This document shows positions 16,251-24,179 of a stretch of DNA of 64,000 nucleotides, one piece after another; positions within the stretch are counted from its first letter, which is position 1; each line of letters begins with the position of its first letter. This stretch comes from UBA668 sp039796575. Its GTDB lineage: Bacteria > Actinomycetota > Acidimicrobiia > Acidimicrobiales > Ilumatobacteraceae. The notes under the pieces were generated by a model that saw only the letters and a list, made by a program, of their open reading frames with translations, was not told the origin of the DNA and searched no databases. The position numbers were made by a program, and so were the translations under genes. The stretch lies in NCBI GenBank assembly GCA_039796575.1, contig JBDKJP010000079.1:4362-68361 (forward strand), written 5' to 3'.

Positions 16251-17284
16251 CGGGAGGTCCGTTCGTGCACGTGGGCGACCACGGCGGTGAGCACCTCGGG
16301 GTCGGTGGGCGGGTGCACGCCGTGGCCGAGGTTGAAGATGTGGCCGGGGTGGCCGTCGTTGTCGTCGAGCACCGCATCGGCGCCGGCGAGCGCGACGTCG
16401 GTGCCGGCCAGGGCCAGCACGGGGTCGAGGTTGCCCTGCACCACGAGGTCGGCGCCCATGCGAGCGCGCGCCTGGCGGATGGGGGTGCGCCAGTCGAGGC
16501 CGAGCACCGTGGTGCCGGCGGCGTGCATGCTCTCGAGCAGGTGGTCGCAGCCGACGCCGTAGTGGATGCCCGGCGCGTCGGGGTGCAGGGCCTTCAGCTG
16601 CGCGAACACGGCCGACGAGTGGGGGAGCACGAACCGGTCGTAGTCGGCGCGGCTGAGCGTGCCGGCCCAGCTGTCGAACAGCTGGAACGCACGCCCGCCG
16701 TTGGCGAGCTGGCTGCTGATCGACGCCACGGCGTGCTGCGTGAGGCGCTCCATCAGCGAGTGCCACAGCGCCGGGTCGGTGTGCATCATCCGCTTGGTGT
16801 GCTCGTAGGTGCGGCTCGGTCGACCCTCGACGAGGTAGCTGGCCACGGTGAACGGCGCGCCGGCGAACGCCAGCAGCGGCACGGCGGGCGACAGCTCGCC
16901 GGCCAGGGCGCGCACCGTGTCGAGCACGTACGGCGTGTCGGCCTCGGGCTCGAACGGGCGCAGGCGCTGCAGGTCGTCGGCCGACCGGAACGGCTGGGCA
17001 CACACCGGGCCGGTGCCGGGCGCCACGTCGATGCCGAAGCCGACGGCGTGGGCGGGCACGACGATGTCGCTGTACAGCACGGCGGCGTCGACGCCGTAGC
17101 GGCGCACCGGCTGCAGGGTGAGCTCGACCGACAGGTCGACCTGCTTGATCGCGTCGAGGATGCTGCCCTCGCCGCGCAGGGCCCGGTACTCCGGCAGGCT
17201 GCGACCCGCCTGGCGCATGAACCACACGGGCGTGTGCGACGCGGGCCGGCCGGCCGCAGCGTCGAGGAAGGGAACGCCACTCAT
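16247..17284 (-). CDS. hemE: Uroporphyrinogen decarboxylase
   Basis: 345 residues. It converts uroporphyrinogen III to coproporphyrinogen III. Both family signatures are visible: PVWFMRQAGRSLPEYR near the N-terminus and the mid-protein GFAGAPFT-type motif, here LLAFAGAPFTVASYLVEG. The catalytic Asp lies in VLYSDIVVPAHAVG, and IFNLGHGVHPPTDP is the C-terminal motif. It is first gene of hemE-hemH-hemG-sortase. TAGCGT ends 8 nt before ATG 17284, supporting a leaderless start. Confidence 0.96.
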   Translation of the reverse strand: MSGVPFLDAAAGRPASHTPVWFMRQAGRSLPEYRALRGEGSILDAIKQVDLSVELTLQPVRRYGVDAAVLYSDIVVPAHAVGFGIDVAPGTGPVCAQPFRSADDLQRLRPFEPEADTPYVLDTVRALAGELSPAVPLLAFAGAPFTVASYLVEGRPSRTYEHTKRMMHTDPALWHSLMERLTQHAVASISSQLANGGRAFQLFDSWAGTLSRADYDRFVLPHSSAVFAQLKALHPDAPGIHYGVGCDHLLESMHAAGTTVLGLDWRTPIRQARARMGADLVVQGNLDPVLALAGTDVALAGADAVLDDNDGHPGHIFNLGHGVHPPTDPEVLTAVVAHVHERTSR

Positions 17285-17292
17285 CGTCCGGC

Positions 17293-17298
17293 ACGCTA
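17293..17298 (-). promoter_or_regulatory. -10-like hexamer for the hem operon
   Basis: TAGCGT on the minus strand ends 8 nt before the hemE ATG. Confidence 0.5.
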
Positions 17299-17320
17299 TC
17301 CGGAGAGGCCGTGGAGCAGG

Positions 17321-18100
17321 ATGTCCGGCATGTCGGATCTCTTCTCCCTCGAGGGCAAGACCGCGCTGGTCACTGGTGGCAGCCGCGGCATCGGTTTCAT
17401 GATCGCGAGCGGCCTGCTGCAGGCGGGCGCCAGCGTCATCATCAGCTCGCGCAAGCAGCACGAGCTCGACGAGGCCCAGGAGGCGTTGTCGAAGCTGGGC
17501 CACGTGCAGGCCGTGCGGGCCGACGTGAGCACGCTCGACGGCGTGGAGGCGCTGGCCACCGAGGTGGCGGGGCGTTTCCCGGTGCTCAACATCCTGGTCA
17601 ACAACGCAGGTGCCACCTGGGGCATGCCGCTCGACGACTTCGACGAGCACGCCTGGGACAAGGTGATGGACACCAACGTGAAGGGTGTGTTCTTCCTCAC
17701 CCAGAAGCTGCTCCCGCAGCTGCGCGCCGGCGGCACCCACGACGACCCGGCCCGCGTCATCAACATCGGCTCCATCGACGGCCTGCACGTCAACCCGATG
17801 GACACCTACAGCTACGCGGCCAGCAAGGCCGGCGTGCACCACCTCACCCGGGCGCTGGCCCGCAAGCTCGGGCCCGAGCACATCACGGTCAACGCCGTGG
17901 CCCCCGGCCCGTTCGAGAGCAAGATGATGGCGGCCACGCTGCGCGCCTTCGGCGACAACATCGCCTCGTCGGCACCGCTGCGCCGCATCGGCCGCCCCGA
18001 CGACATGGCCGGTGTCACGGTCTTCCTGGCCAGCCGCGCCGGCAGCTACGTCACGGGTGCCGTCATCCCCGTCGACGGCGGGATCGCCACCACCAGCTGA
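17321..18100 (+). CDS. SDR-family oxidoreductase
   Basis: 259 residues of the classical short-chain dehydrogenase/reductase family. The cofactor motif is ALVTGGSRGIGFMIA and the structural NNAG motif is LVNNAGATWG. The catalytic set is Ser in NIGSIDGL and the Tyr/Lys of YSYAASKAG. The Arg after the glycine motif (SSRKQHEL) favours NADP(H). C-terminal YVTGAVIPVDGG is typical of 3-oxoacyl reductase-like members. The substrate is not determined. GGAG 5 nt upstream favours ATG 17321; ATG 17330 is the in-frame alternative. It ends 2 nt before family A copy 1. Confidence 0.9.
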   Translation: MSGMSDLFSLEGKTALVTGGSRGIGFMIASGLLQAGASVIISSRKQHELDEAQEALSKLGHVQAVRADVSTLDGVEALATEVAGRFPVLNILVNNAGATWGMPLDDFDEHAWDKVMDTNVKGVFFLTQKLLPQLRAGGTHDDPARVINIGSIDGLHVNPMDTYSYAASKAGVHHLTRALARKLGPEHITVNAVAPGPFESKMMAATLRAFGDNIASSAPLRRIGRPDDMAGVTVFLASRAGSYVTGAVIPVDGGIATTS

Positions 18101-18102
18101 GC

Positions 18103-18177
18103 TTCTGGGCGTCGTTCGTCCCACTTCGGCTTCTGGGCGTGTTCCGTCCCGGAAACCGGGACGGAACACGCCCAGAA
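18103..18177 (+). repeat. Family A structured element, copy 1 (75 nt)
   Basis: The layout is a 20-nt single arm (18103-18122), an 8-nt spacer ACTTCGGC, and a 47-nt perfect hairpin (18131-18177) with 22-bp stem and AAA loop. Each arm starts TTCTGGGCGT and ends in CGTCCC around a variable 4-nt centre. Further copies lie at 29132-29206, 42956-43030 and 57699-57773, all exactly 75 nt. It follows the SDR gene on the same strand. Confidence 0.9.
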
Positions 18178-18274
18178 CACCCTCGGCGGGCGCCGGTTGC
18201 TCGCCGGAATGCCGCCGATAGAGTTCCTGAACCGCATTTTCGGGCCCCCTCCCCGAGCACGCGCACAGGTCCTC

Positions 18275-20404
18275 ATGACGCAGCACCACCCCGATCTTCC
18301 CGCTGAGCAGGAGTTCATCGACTTCGCGTACGCCTGCCTCGAGCAGAGCAAGGCCGACGCGTGGAAGATGCGTGGCCTCCATGAAGGCACGCTCGGCGGC
18401 ACCTTCCAGGCGCGCTACGAGCGCGACGTGTTCGACGAAGCGGTGTTCAACCGCCTCACCCAGCTCGACCTGGGCGACATGGCGCTAGTGTTCGGTCGCA
18501 TCGACCGGGCGTCCGAGCAGCCCGACGAGTTCGAGAGCTTCCACATCGGCCGCCTCGCCGTGGCCGACGCCAACGCCGATCCCGTGGTGGTCGACTGGCG
18601 TGCCCCCATCGCCGAGCCGTTCTACCGTGCCACCGGGCGCGAGTCGCTCGGGCTGGTGCGCCGCCGCCACTTCCACGTGCAGGGCCGCCAGTTGCTCGGC
18701 ATCGAGGACGAACTGTTCGGCGAGGGTCACCTCGGCATCGGTGCCGAGGACGACAGCGAGACCGTCACCAGCCCCGACGGCATCCGCGGCTACAGCACCC
18801 TGCTCGCCGTGCTGTCGCGTGGGCGCACCGGCCAGCTCGGCGACATCGTGGCCACCATCCAGGGCGAGCAGGACGAGATCATCCGTTCGCCACAGCCCGG
18901 TGTGCTCGTGGTGCAGGGTGGCCCCGGCACCGGCAAGACCGTCGTGGCGTTGCACCGTGCGGCCTATCTGCTCTACACGTACCGGTTCCCGCTCGAGGAC
19001 CAGGGCGTGCTGGTCATCGGCCCGAACCGTGTGTTCCTGCGCTACATCGAGCGCGTGCTGCCGTCGCTGGGCGAGGCCGGTGTCGAGCAGGTCGTGCTCG
19101 CCGACCTCGTGCCCGACGTGCTCTGGGCGCGCTACGGCATCGACCCCGCCGACTCGCCGCTCGCCGCACGGGTGAAGGGCGACATGCGGATGAGCCTGGT
19201 CATCGACCAGGCGGTCACTGATCGCGAACGGCCGCTCCGCGAGGACCTCGTCGTGCCGTTCCGCACCGGGTACGTGCGCCTGCGTGCCGACGAGAGCCAG
19301 CGCATCGTGAAGGCCGCGCAGCGCCGCTTCCGTCGCCACAACGCGGCTCGTCGCTGGGTGGAGGGCGAGGTCTGGTCGGTGATGGCCGCGTCGTCGCGTC
19401 TCGGCGACGTCACCGCCACCGAGGTGAAGGACGCCGTCCGGTCGTTGCCGGAGGTGCGCGAGGCGCTCGAGCGCATGTGGCCGGTGCTCACGCCGGCGCA
19501 GCTGTTGCACGACCTGTTCGGGAGCAAGGCGCTGCTGAAGCTGGCCGGTCAGCGCCACCTCACCGAGCAGGAGTACCTGTCGCTGCACCGTCCGCGGCAG
19601 GCCGACGTGGGCGACGTGCGCTGGACCGAGCACGACGTGGCGCTGCTCGACGAGGCGCGCAGCTACCTCGGCACGAAGCCGTCGAAGCAGAAGACCGACG
19701 AGGCCGACGAGATCCGCACGTACGGCCACATCGTGGTCGACGAGGTGCAGGACCTCACCCCGATGCAGCTGCACATGGTGTCGCGCCGGTCGTTGAACGG
19801 CAGCATGACGGTGGTCGGCGACCTCGCCCAGGCCACCGGTGCGCTGGCGCCGAACGACTGGGACGACGTGTTGCGCTTCCTGCCCACGCAGAAGGGCTCG
19901 CGGGTCATCGGCCTCAGCGTCGGCTACCGCATCCCGGGCCAGATCATGGAACTGGCCAACCGGGTGATGATGGCCGCGACGCCGTCGTTGCGTGCGCCCA
20001 CCAGTGTGCGCGAGGGCGACGAGCACCCCGAGTTCGTGCAGGTCGCGCCGTCGGAGCTGCTCGCCTCCGTGGTGGCCGCGACGAAGGAGCTCGACGCCGA
20101 CATCGGCGACGGCAACATCGCGGTCGTGGTGCCCGACTCGCTGTTCGAGGACGTCGCGGGCGCGCTCACCGCGGCCGGCATCGAGCACGGCGAAGCCACC
20201 CGTTCGGGCCTCGAGATGGGCATCACCGTGGTGCCGGTCAGCGTCGTCAAGGGCCTCGAGCTCGACGGCGTCATCGTGGTCGAGCCGTCGCGCATCGTGC
20301 GCGACCAGGAGCAGGGCCTGCGTGCCCTCTACGTGGCGCTGACGCGCAGCACCAAGCGGCTCACCATCGTGCACGCCGAGCCGCTGCCCGACGCGATGCG
20401 CTGA
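18275..20404 (+). CDS. HelD-like superfamily 1 helicase
   Basis: 709 residues with UvrD/Rep-type motifs. An N-terminal helical region (about 1-200) precedes Walker A VQGGPGTGKTVVALHR near residue 215, Walker B HIVVDEVQDLTPMQLHM, GLSVGYRIPGQIMELAN, and the C-terminal VVPVSVVKGLELDGVIVVEP and LYVALTRSTKRLTIVH. This set matches HelD, the ATPase that binds RNA polymerase and releases it from stalled complexes, and not DNA-repair UvrD. Actinobacterial HelD can also counter rifampicin in some species. The start at ATG 18275 gives the family-like DLPAEQEFIDFAYACLEQ N-terminus; TAGAGT at 18219-18224 is a possible -10. Confidence 0.88.
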   Translation: MTQHHPDLPAEQEFIDFAYACLEQSKADAWKMRGLHEGTLGGTFQARYERDVFDEAVFNRLTQLDLGDMALVFGRIDRASEQPDEFESFHIGRLAVADANADPVVVDWRAPIAEPFYRATGRESLGLVRRRHFHVQGRQLLGIEDELFGEGHLGIGAEDDSETVTSPDGIRGYSTLLAVLSRGRTGQLGDIVATIQGEQDEIIRSPQPGVLVVQGGPGTGKTVVALHRAAYLLYTYRFPLEDQGVLVIGPNRVFLRYIERVLPSLGEAGVEQVVLADLVPDVLWARYGIDPADSPLAARVKGDMRMSLVIDQAVTDRERPLREDLVVPFRTGYVRLRADESQRIVKAAQRRFRRHNAARRWVEGEVWSVMAASSRLGDVTATEVKDAVRSLPEVREALERMWPVLTPAQLLHDLFGSKALLKLAGQRHLTEQEYLSLHRPRQADVGDVRWTEHDVALLDEARSYLGTKPSKQKTDEADEIRTYGHIVVDEVQDLTPMQLHMVSRRSLNGSMTVVGDLAQATGALAPNDWDDVLRFLPTQKGSRVIGLSVGYRIPGQIMELANRVMMAATPSLRAPTSVREGDEHPEFVQVAPSELLASVVAATKELDADIGDGNIAVVVPDSLFEDVAGALTAAGIEHGEATRSGLEMGITVVPVSVVKGLELDGVIVVEPSRIVRDQEQGLRALYVALTRSTKRLTIVHAEPLPDAMR

Positions 20405-20459
20405 CGTTCACCCCTCTCGGGTGACCCCGAGGTGTGCGGCGGCGGTCACGATGGACGTC

Positions 20460-21260
20460 ATGCGCCGACTCGCCGTTTTGTTCGTGCTCCCGCTGGCCGT
20501 GCTCGCGGCGTGCTCCTCCGACGGGGGCACGCGGCCGACGCTGCCCAACCGCACCACGGTGCCGACGGTCGAGCCGGCGCCCACGGTGGCGCCCGAGACG
20601 ACGACGGCGACACCGCCGACCGACGGCGCGCCGGCCACCGAACCGTCGCCCACGGTGGCGCCCGAGACGGTGGCGCCCACCGTCGCCCCGACCGCCGCGC
20701 CGACGGTGGCACCCACGGCCGCACCCACGCAGCCGCCGGCCACCGACGTCGCCACCACGCTGGCCGACGAGGGTGCGGTCGACGGGGACGACGGCGAGGA
20801 TCGTCCGTGGTGGCCGTTCGCGCTGCTGCTCGTCGTGGTGGTGCTGGGCGCGATGGTGGTGCTCGGCCGACGCCGGCAGCCGAGCTGGCGTGACCGCACG
20901 ACGGCGCTGCTCGACGACCTCGATCTCGCGGCCACGCAACTCGCCGCGCTGCCGGCCGACAACGTGCGGCTCGTGGCGACGAACCAGGGTGCGGCACTCG
21001 CCACGGCCCGGGCCACGTTGACGTCGCTGATCGCCGAGGCGCCCGACGACGCGGCCCGCTCGTCGCTCGCCACGCTGGCCGCGCCCGTGACGGCGCTGCA
21101 CACGGCGCTGGCCGCGGCCGCGCTCATCCCGCCGCCCGCGCCGGGTGTGGTGCCCCCGCCGCCGGCCGGGCCCACCGTCGCGCAGTTGGCCGTGGCGGTG
21201 CACACCACGTCGGCCACTGTGCGGGCCACGGTCGTACCGCCCCCGCCGCCTGCGGCCTGA
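20460..21260 (+). CDS. Lipoprotein with Pro/Thr-rich linker and a transmembrane helix
   Basis: 266 residues of unrecognised family. The signal peptide ends at a lipobox LAAC (Cys18). Residues about 25-100 are Thr, Pro, Ala and Val repeats of the type PTVAPE and TAAPTVAP. A hydrophobic helix WWPFALLLVVVVLGAMVVLG follows, then an Arg-rich stop-transfer (GRRRQPSWRDR) and an Ala-rich helical domain with Pro-rich ends. The C-terminal domain would be cytoplasmic if the helix spans the membrane. ATG 20451 is an alternative start, 9 nt upstream. It is convergent with the next gene. Confidence 0.7.
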   Translation: MRRLAVLFVLPLAVLAACSSDGGTRPTLPNRTTVPTVEPAPTVAPETTTATPPTDGAPATEPSPTVAPETVAPTVAPTAAPTVAPTAAPTQPPATDVATTLADEGAVDGDDGEDRPWWPFALLLVVVVLGAMVVLGRRRQPSWRDRTTALLDDLDLAATQLAALPADNVRLVATNQGAALATARATLTSLIAEAPDDAARSSLATLAAPVTALHTALAAAALIPPPAPGVVPPPPAGPTVAQLAVAVHTTSATVRATVVPPPPPAA

Positions 21261-21285
21261 GCCCGCGCCGCCGGCGAATCTCCAC

Positions 21286-21335
21286 CGAGGTCACAGAGGA
21301 ACGACCAGAACCACCGTCGTTTCCGTGTGACCTCG
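21286..21335. terminator. Symmetrical hairpin between convergent genes
   Basis: CGAGGTCACA (21286-21295) pairs with TGTGACCTCG (21326-21335), and AACGAC pairs with GTCGTT inside, giving a 50-nt hairpin with a small internal loop and a 10-nt apex. It lies midway between two convergent stop codons (21260 and 21356). There is no clear U-tract, so it may block read-through in both directions without being a classical intrinsic terminator. Confidence 0.5.
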
Positions 21336-21355
21336 ACGCGCCTGCGGGGCGACGG

Positions 21356-21766
21356 TCAGCCGAGCAGTGAGTCGGCGATGGTCTGCAGGTTGCGGTACGC
21401 GCGGTCGGCGTCGGCCGGGCGGGTGCGATCGGCGGCCACCCGGCAGCGGCGCACGATGAACTCGAACGACGGCACCAGGTCCTTGTGGTCGGCCTGGATC
21501 TCGGGCTGGATGGCGGCCCACAGCTGCTCGATGTAGGTGGCGCTCACGTCGTCGCCCTGGTTGGCGGCGACCTTCTCGCTGAGCGCCTTCACCTCGGCGA
21601 GCATCACCGGCAGCAGCTCCTCGACCGACCCGGTGGGCACCGTGGTGCTGACCGCGACGGTGGTGGTGGAGTTCGCGATGTCGGCGTCGAACGTGGTGGC
21701 GCTGCACGCCGGCACGGCGAGCGCGGCGAGCAGCACGGTGCCGAGCAACGGGGCGCGGCGGTTCAT
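21356..21766 (-). CDS. Small putative lipoprotein
   Basis: 136 residues of unknown function. A signal peptide ends at LAVPAC (Cys21; Pro at -2 is unusual for a lipobox). A Thr/Val-rich segment is followed by a predicted helical domain, EELLPVMLAEVKALSEKV and CRVAADRTRPADADRAYRNLQTIADSLL. Its ATG overlaps the stop of the dtxR-like gene by 4 nt, so expression is probably coupled to that iron-type regulator. A link to metal homeostasis is inferred only from position. Confidence 0.65.
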   Translation of the reverse strand: MNRRAPLLGTVLLAALAVPACSATTFDADIANSTTTVAVSTTVPTGSVEELLPVMLAEVKALSEKVAANQGDDVSATYIEQLWAAIQPEIQADHKDLVPSFEFIVRRCRVAADRTRPADADRAYRNLQTIADSLLG

Positions 21767-22422
21767 GCCAGCACCAGGATGCGAGCGCTGGCGAACGAGC
21801 CGACGCCGATGTGCCGACCCTCGATCTCGATGGTGACGGTGCCGTCGGGCGACGCGGCCGTGAGGGTGCCGGTGTAGCCGGGGAGGATGCTGCTCTCCTC
21901 GAGGAAGTCGAGCAGACCCGGGGTGAACTCGAGCTCCTCGGGGATGCGGCTGACCGTGAACGACTGGCCGACCGGGATGTCGCTGAGCGGCACCATCGAC
22001 GGTGCGTCGTACGACGAACCGGGGATCGGGTTGCCGTGCGGGCAGGTGGTGGGGTTGCCGAGCACGCGGTCCATGGCTTCCTCGACGGCGTCGCTCATGA
22101 CGTGCTCCCACTTGCCGGCCTCGTGGTGGGCATCGGCCCACGACAGGCCGAGCAGGTCGGTGAGGAACCGCTCGGCGAGACGGTGGCGGCGCACCACGCG
22201 CTGGGCGAGCGCCTGGCCGGAGACGGTGAGCACGATGCGGCCGTCGTTGGTGATGAGCCCCTCGGCCTCGAGCCGCTTGATCATCTCACTGACGGCGGGT
22301 CGGCTGACCTGGAGGCGTTCGGCGATGCGGGCCTGGATGACGGCGACGTCGTCCTCCTGCAGCTCGAAGATGCACTCGCAGTACTCCTCGAAAGCAGGGT
22401 GGTGCTCTCCGATGGCGGGCAT
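21763..22422 (-). CDS. DtxR/IdeR/MntR-family metal-dependent regulator
   Basis: 219 residues in the three-domain DtxR order. The N-terminal winged helix has IAERLQVSRPAVSEMIKRLEAEGLI as recognition region. The dimerisation and metal-binding domain has the His-rich DAHHEAGKWEHVMSDAVEEAM and NPTTCPHGNPIPG, which match the ancillary and primary metal sites. A C-terminal SH3/FeoA-like domain covers about 145-219. It represses genes when Fe2+ or Mn2+ is abundant; iron versus manganese cannot be decided here. TAGCCT 7 nt before ATG 22422 indicates its own leaderless promoter, although the helicase gene lies 31 nt upstream on the same strand. Confidence 0.9.
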   Translation of the reverse strand: MPAIGEHHPAFEEYCECIFELQEDDVAVIQARIAERLQVSRPAVSEMIKRLEAEGLITNDGRIVLTVSGQALAQRVVRRHRLAERFLTDLLGLSWADAHHEAGKWEHVMSDAVEEAMDRVLGNPTTCPHGNPIPGSSYDAPSMVPLSDIPVGQSFTVSRIPEELEFTPGLLDFLEESSILPGYTGTLTAASPDGTVTIEIEGRHIGVGSFASARILVLA

Positions 22423-22429
22423 GTCGGCA

Positions 22430-22435
22430 AGGCTA
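22430..22435 (-). promoter_or_regulatory. -10-like hexamer for the DtxR-family gene
   Basis: TAGCCT on the minus strand ends 7 nt before ATG 22422. Confidence 0.5.
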
Positions 22436-22453
22436 GCGGTGCCTCGCCGTGGG

Positions 22454-24109
22454 TCACCGGCGGCGCAGCCAGTTCTCGCCGTAGCGGAGGCGTCGCTCGA
22501 GCTGATCGTTGGTGGCGCTGCCGACGGAGATGATGCCCGACAGGCGGTTCAGTTCGGCCTGCACCCGGGCGTGGCCCCAGCCGGTGTTGTCGACGAGACG
22601 CTTGGCGAGCTCCATGTTCTGCACGCGCAGCTCCTCCTTCCGCTCGCTGATGCTCTTCGAGCCGGGCAGCATGTAGCCGGCGTCGGTGGGCACCTCGGGG
22701 AGGTCGATGGCCAGCTCGTCGACCACGGCGGCCTCGGGCTCGGGCACGTCGGGCTCATCGTCGAACAGGGTGAGGCCGGCCTCGGTGATGGCGTGCACGC
22801 TCATGCCGGTGGCCACCGAACCGATGACGCTGAACAGCGACAGCTGCTCGGGCATCAGATCGAGCTCGCGCTTGGCCTCGGCCTCGAGCTGTTCGGGGGT
22901 GAACTCGTCGTCGCGTTCGGTGGGCGGCTTCAGCACGTGGCGACGGGCCTCGGCGATCTGGAACGCATGCGTGCGCAGCCGCGGGTCGTCGGGCAGGAAC
23001 ACGTAGGCCTTCTGGCTGGCCATGCCCTTCGTCCAGCGCACGAACCGGCCGACGGCCTGGCGGAAGAACAGCTCGGTGACGACGGTGCTGGCGTACACGC
23101 CGACGCGCAGGCGCGGGATGTCGACGCCCTCCGACACCATGCGCACCGCCACCAGCCACGGCCGGGTGCTGTTGCTGAACGCGGCGATCTTCTTGCTCGC
23201 GTCGGGGTCGTCGCTCACCACGACCTCGGCCTCCACCTTGTAGCGGTAGCGGATGAGGCGGGCGATGTCGCGGGCGTGGTCCTGGTCCATCGCGATGGCG
23301 AGCGCGCCGGCGTCGGGGTGGGTGCGACGGATGGCCATCAGCCGCTCGTGCGCCTGGTCGATGACGGCGGGCAGCCAGTCGCCCTGCAGGCTCAGCGCGG
23401 CACGCAGGCGGTGCGACGCGCCTGTGCGGTCGAGCTCGTCGTGGAAGTTCGCGCTCAGCACGCTGCCGTCGGGGGCGCTCCACTCCATGAGGCCGTCGAA
23501 GCGGGGGAAGTACACGGGTCGCACGACGCCGCCGTCGCGGAGTGCGTCGGCGTAGCCGTACGTGTAGTCGGGCTGGGCCTCGCCGCCGACGCCGGTCTCC
23601 TCGTAGCGCACGAACGGGATGCTGGCGGTGTCGCTGCGGAAGGGCGTGCCGCTGAGGCACAGGCGGCGGTTGGCGTGCGCGAACGCGGTGCGCACGCCGT
23701 CGCCCCAGGCACGTTCGTCGCCCGCGTGGTGCACCTCGTCGAGCACCACGAACGCGTCGTCGGCGAGGCCACGGAGCTTCCTCGCCGTGTCGGCGGTGGC
23801 CACCTGCTGGTAGGTGGTGACGATGCCGTGGACGTCCTTCGCGACGCCGTCGGCGGGGGACCAGTTGTGGTCGACGTGCAGGCCCATGCGGTGCGCGCTG
23901 AGTGCCCACTGGGTCTTGAGATGGGTGGTGGGCGCCACGATGACCAGGCGGCGGCGTTCGTTGCTGAGTGCCCACCTGGCGCACGCGAGTGCGAACGTGG
24001 TCTTGCCGGCGCCGGGCGTGGCGACCGCGAGGAAGTCCGGGTTCTCGCTGGCGGCGAACTTGTCGAAGGCTTCGCGCTGCCAGGGTCGGAGTTGCACTCG
24101 GTCGGTCAT
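22454..24109 (-). CDS. DEAD/DEAH-box (type III Res-like) helicase
   Basis: 551 residues of superfamily 2. The Q-like start is LRPWQREAFDKFA. Walker A is ATPGAGKTTFAL, motif Ia VIVAPTTHLKTQW, motif II VVLDEVHHAGDE, motif III CLSGTPFRSD, motif V MVSEGVDIPRLRVGVYAS and motif VI FRQAVGRFVRW. This is the compact actinobacterial helicase often labelled type III restriction subunit. No methyltransferase or nuclease domain is adjacent, so a restriction role is not supported; DNA repair or remodelling is more likely. ATG 24118 (three residues longer) is possible. It is transcribed toward the dtxR-like gene. Confidence 0.85.
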   Translation of the reverse strand: MTDRVQLRPWQREAFDKFAASENPDFLAVATPGAGKTTFALACARWALSNERRRLVIVAPTTHLKTQWALSAHRMGLHVDHNWSPADGVAKDVHGIVTTYQQVATADTARKLRGLADDAFVVLDEVHHAGDERAWGDGVRTAFAHANRRLCLSGTPFRSDTASIPFVRYEETGVGGEAQPDYTYGYADALRDGGVVRPVYFPRFDGLMEWSAPDGSVLSANFHDELDRTGASHRLRAALSLQGDWLPAVIDQAHERLMAIRRTHPDAGALAIAMDQDHARDIARLIRYRYKVEAEVVVSDDPDASKKIAAFSNSTRPWLVAVRMVSEGVDIPRLRVGVYASTVVTELFFRQAVGRFVRWTKGMASQKAYVFLPDDPRLRTHAFQIAEARRHVLKPPTERDDEFTPEQLEAEAKRELDLMPEQLSLFSVIGSVATGMSVHAITEAGLTLFDDEPDVPEPEAAVVDELAIDLPEVPTDAGYMLPGSKSISERKEELRVQNMELAKRLVDNTGWGHARVQAELNRLSGIISVGSATNDQLERRLRYGENWLRRR

Positions 24110-24179
24110 GGGAACCATTGAGTCTGGCCGCGCACAAGCGAACTTTCGCGAACCTGCCGTGACCTGGTGCTCGGCCCGT

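Noticed and set aside
18103..18177. Family A copies as ordinary rho-independent terminators
   Set aside because: No U-tract follows the hairpins, and one copy lies between divergent promoters.
22454..24109. Type III restriction system
   Set aside because: Only the helicase part is present. No modification subunit or nuclease domain lies nearby.
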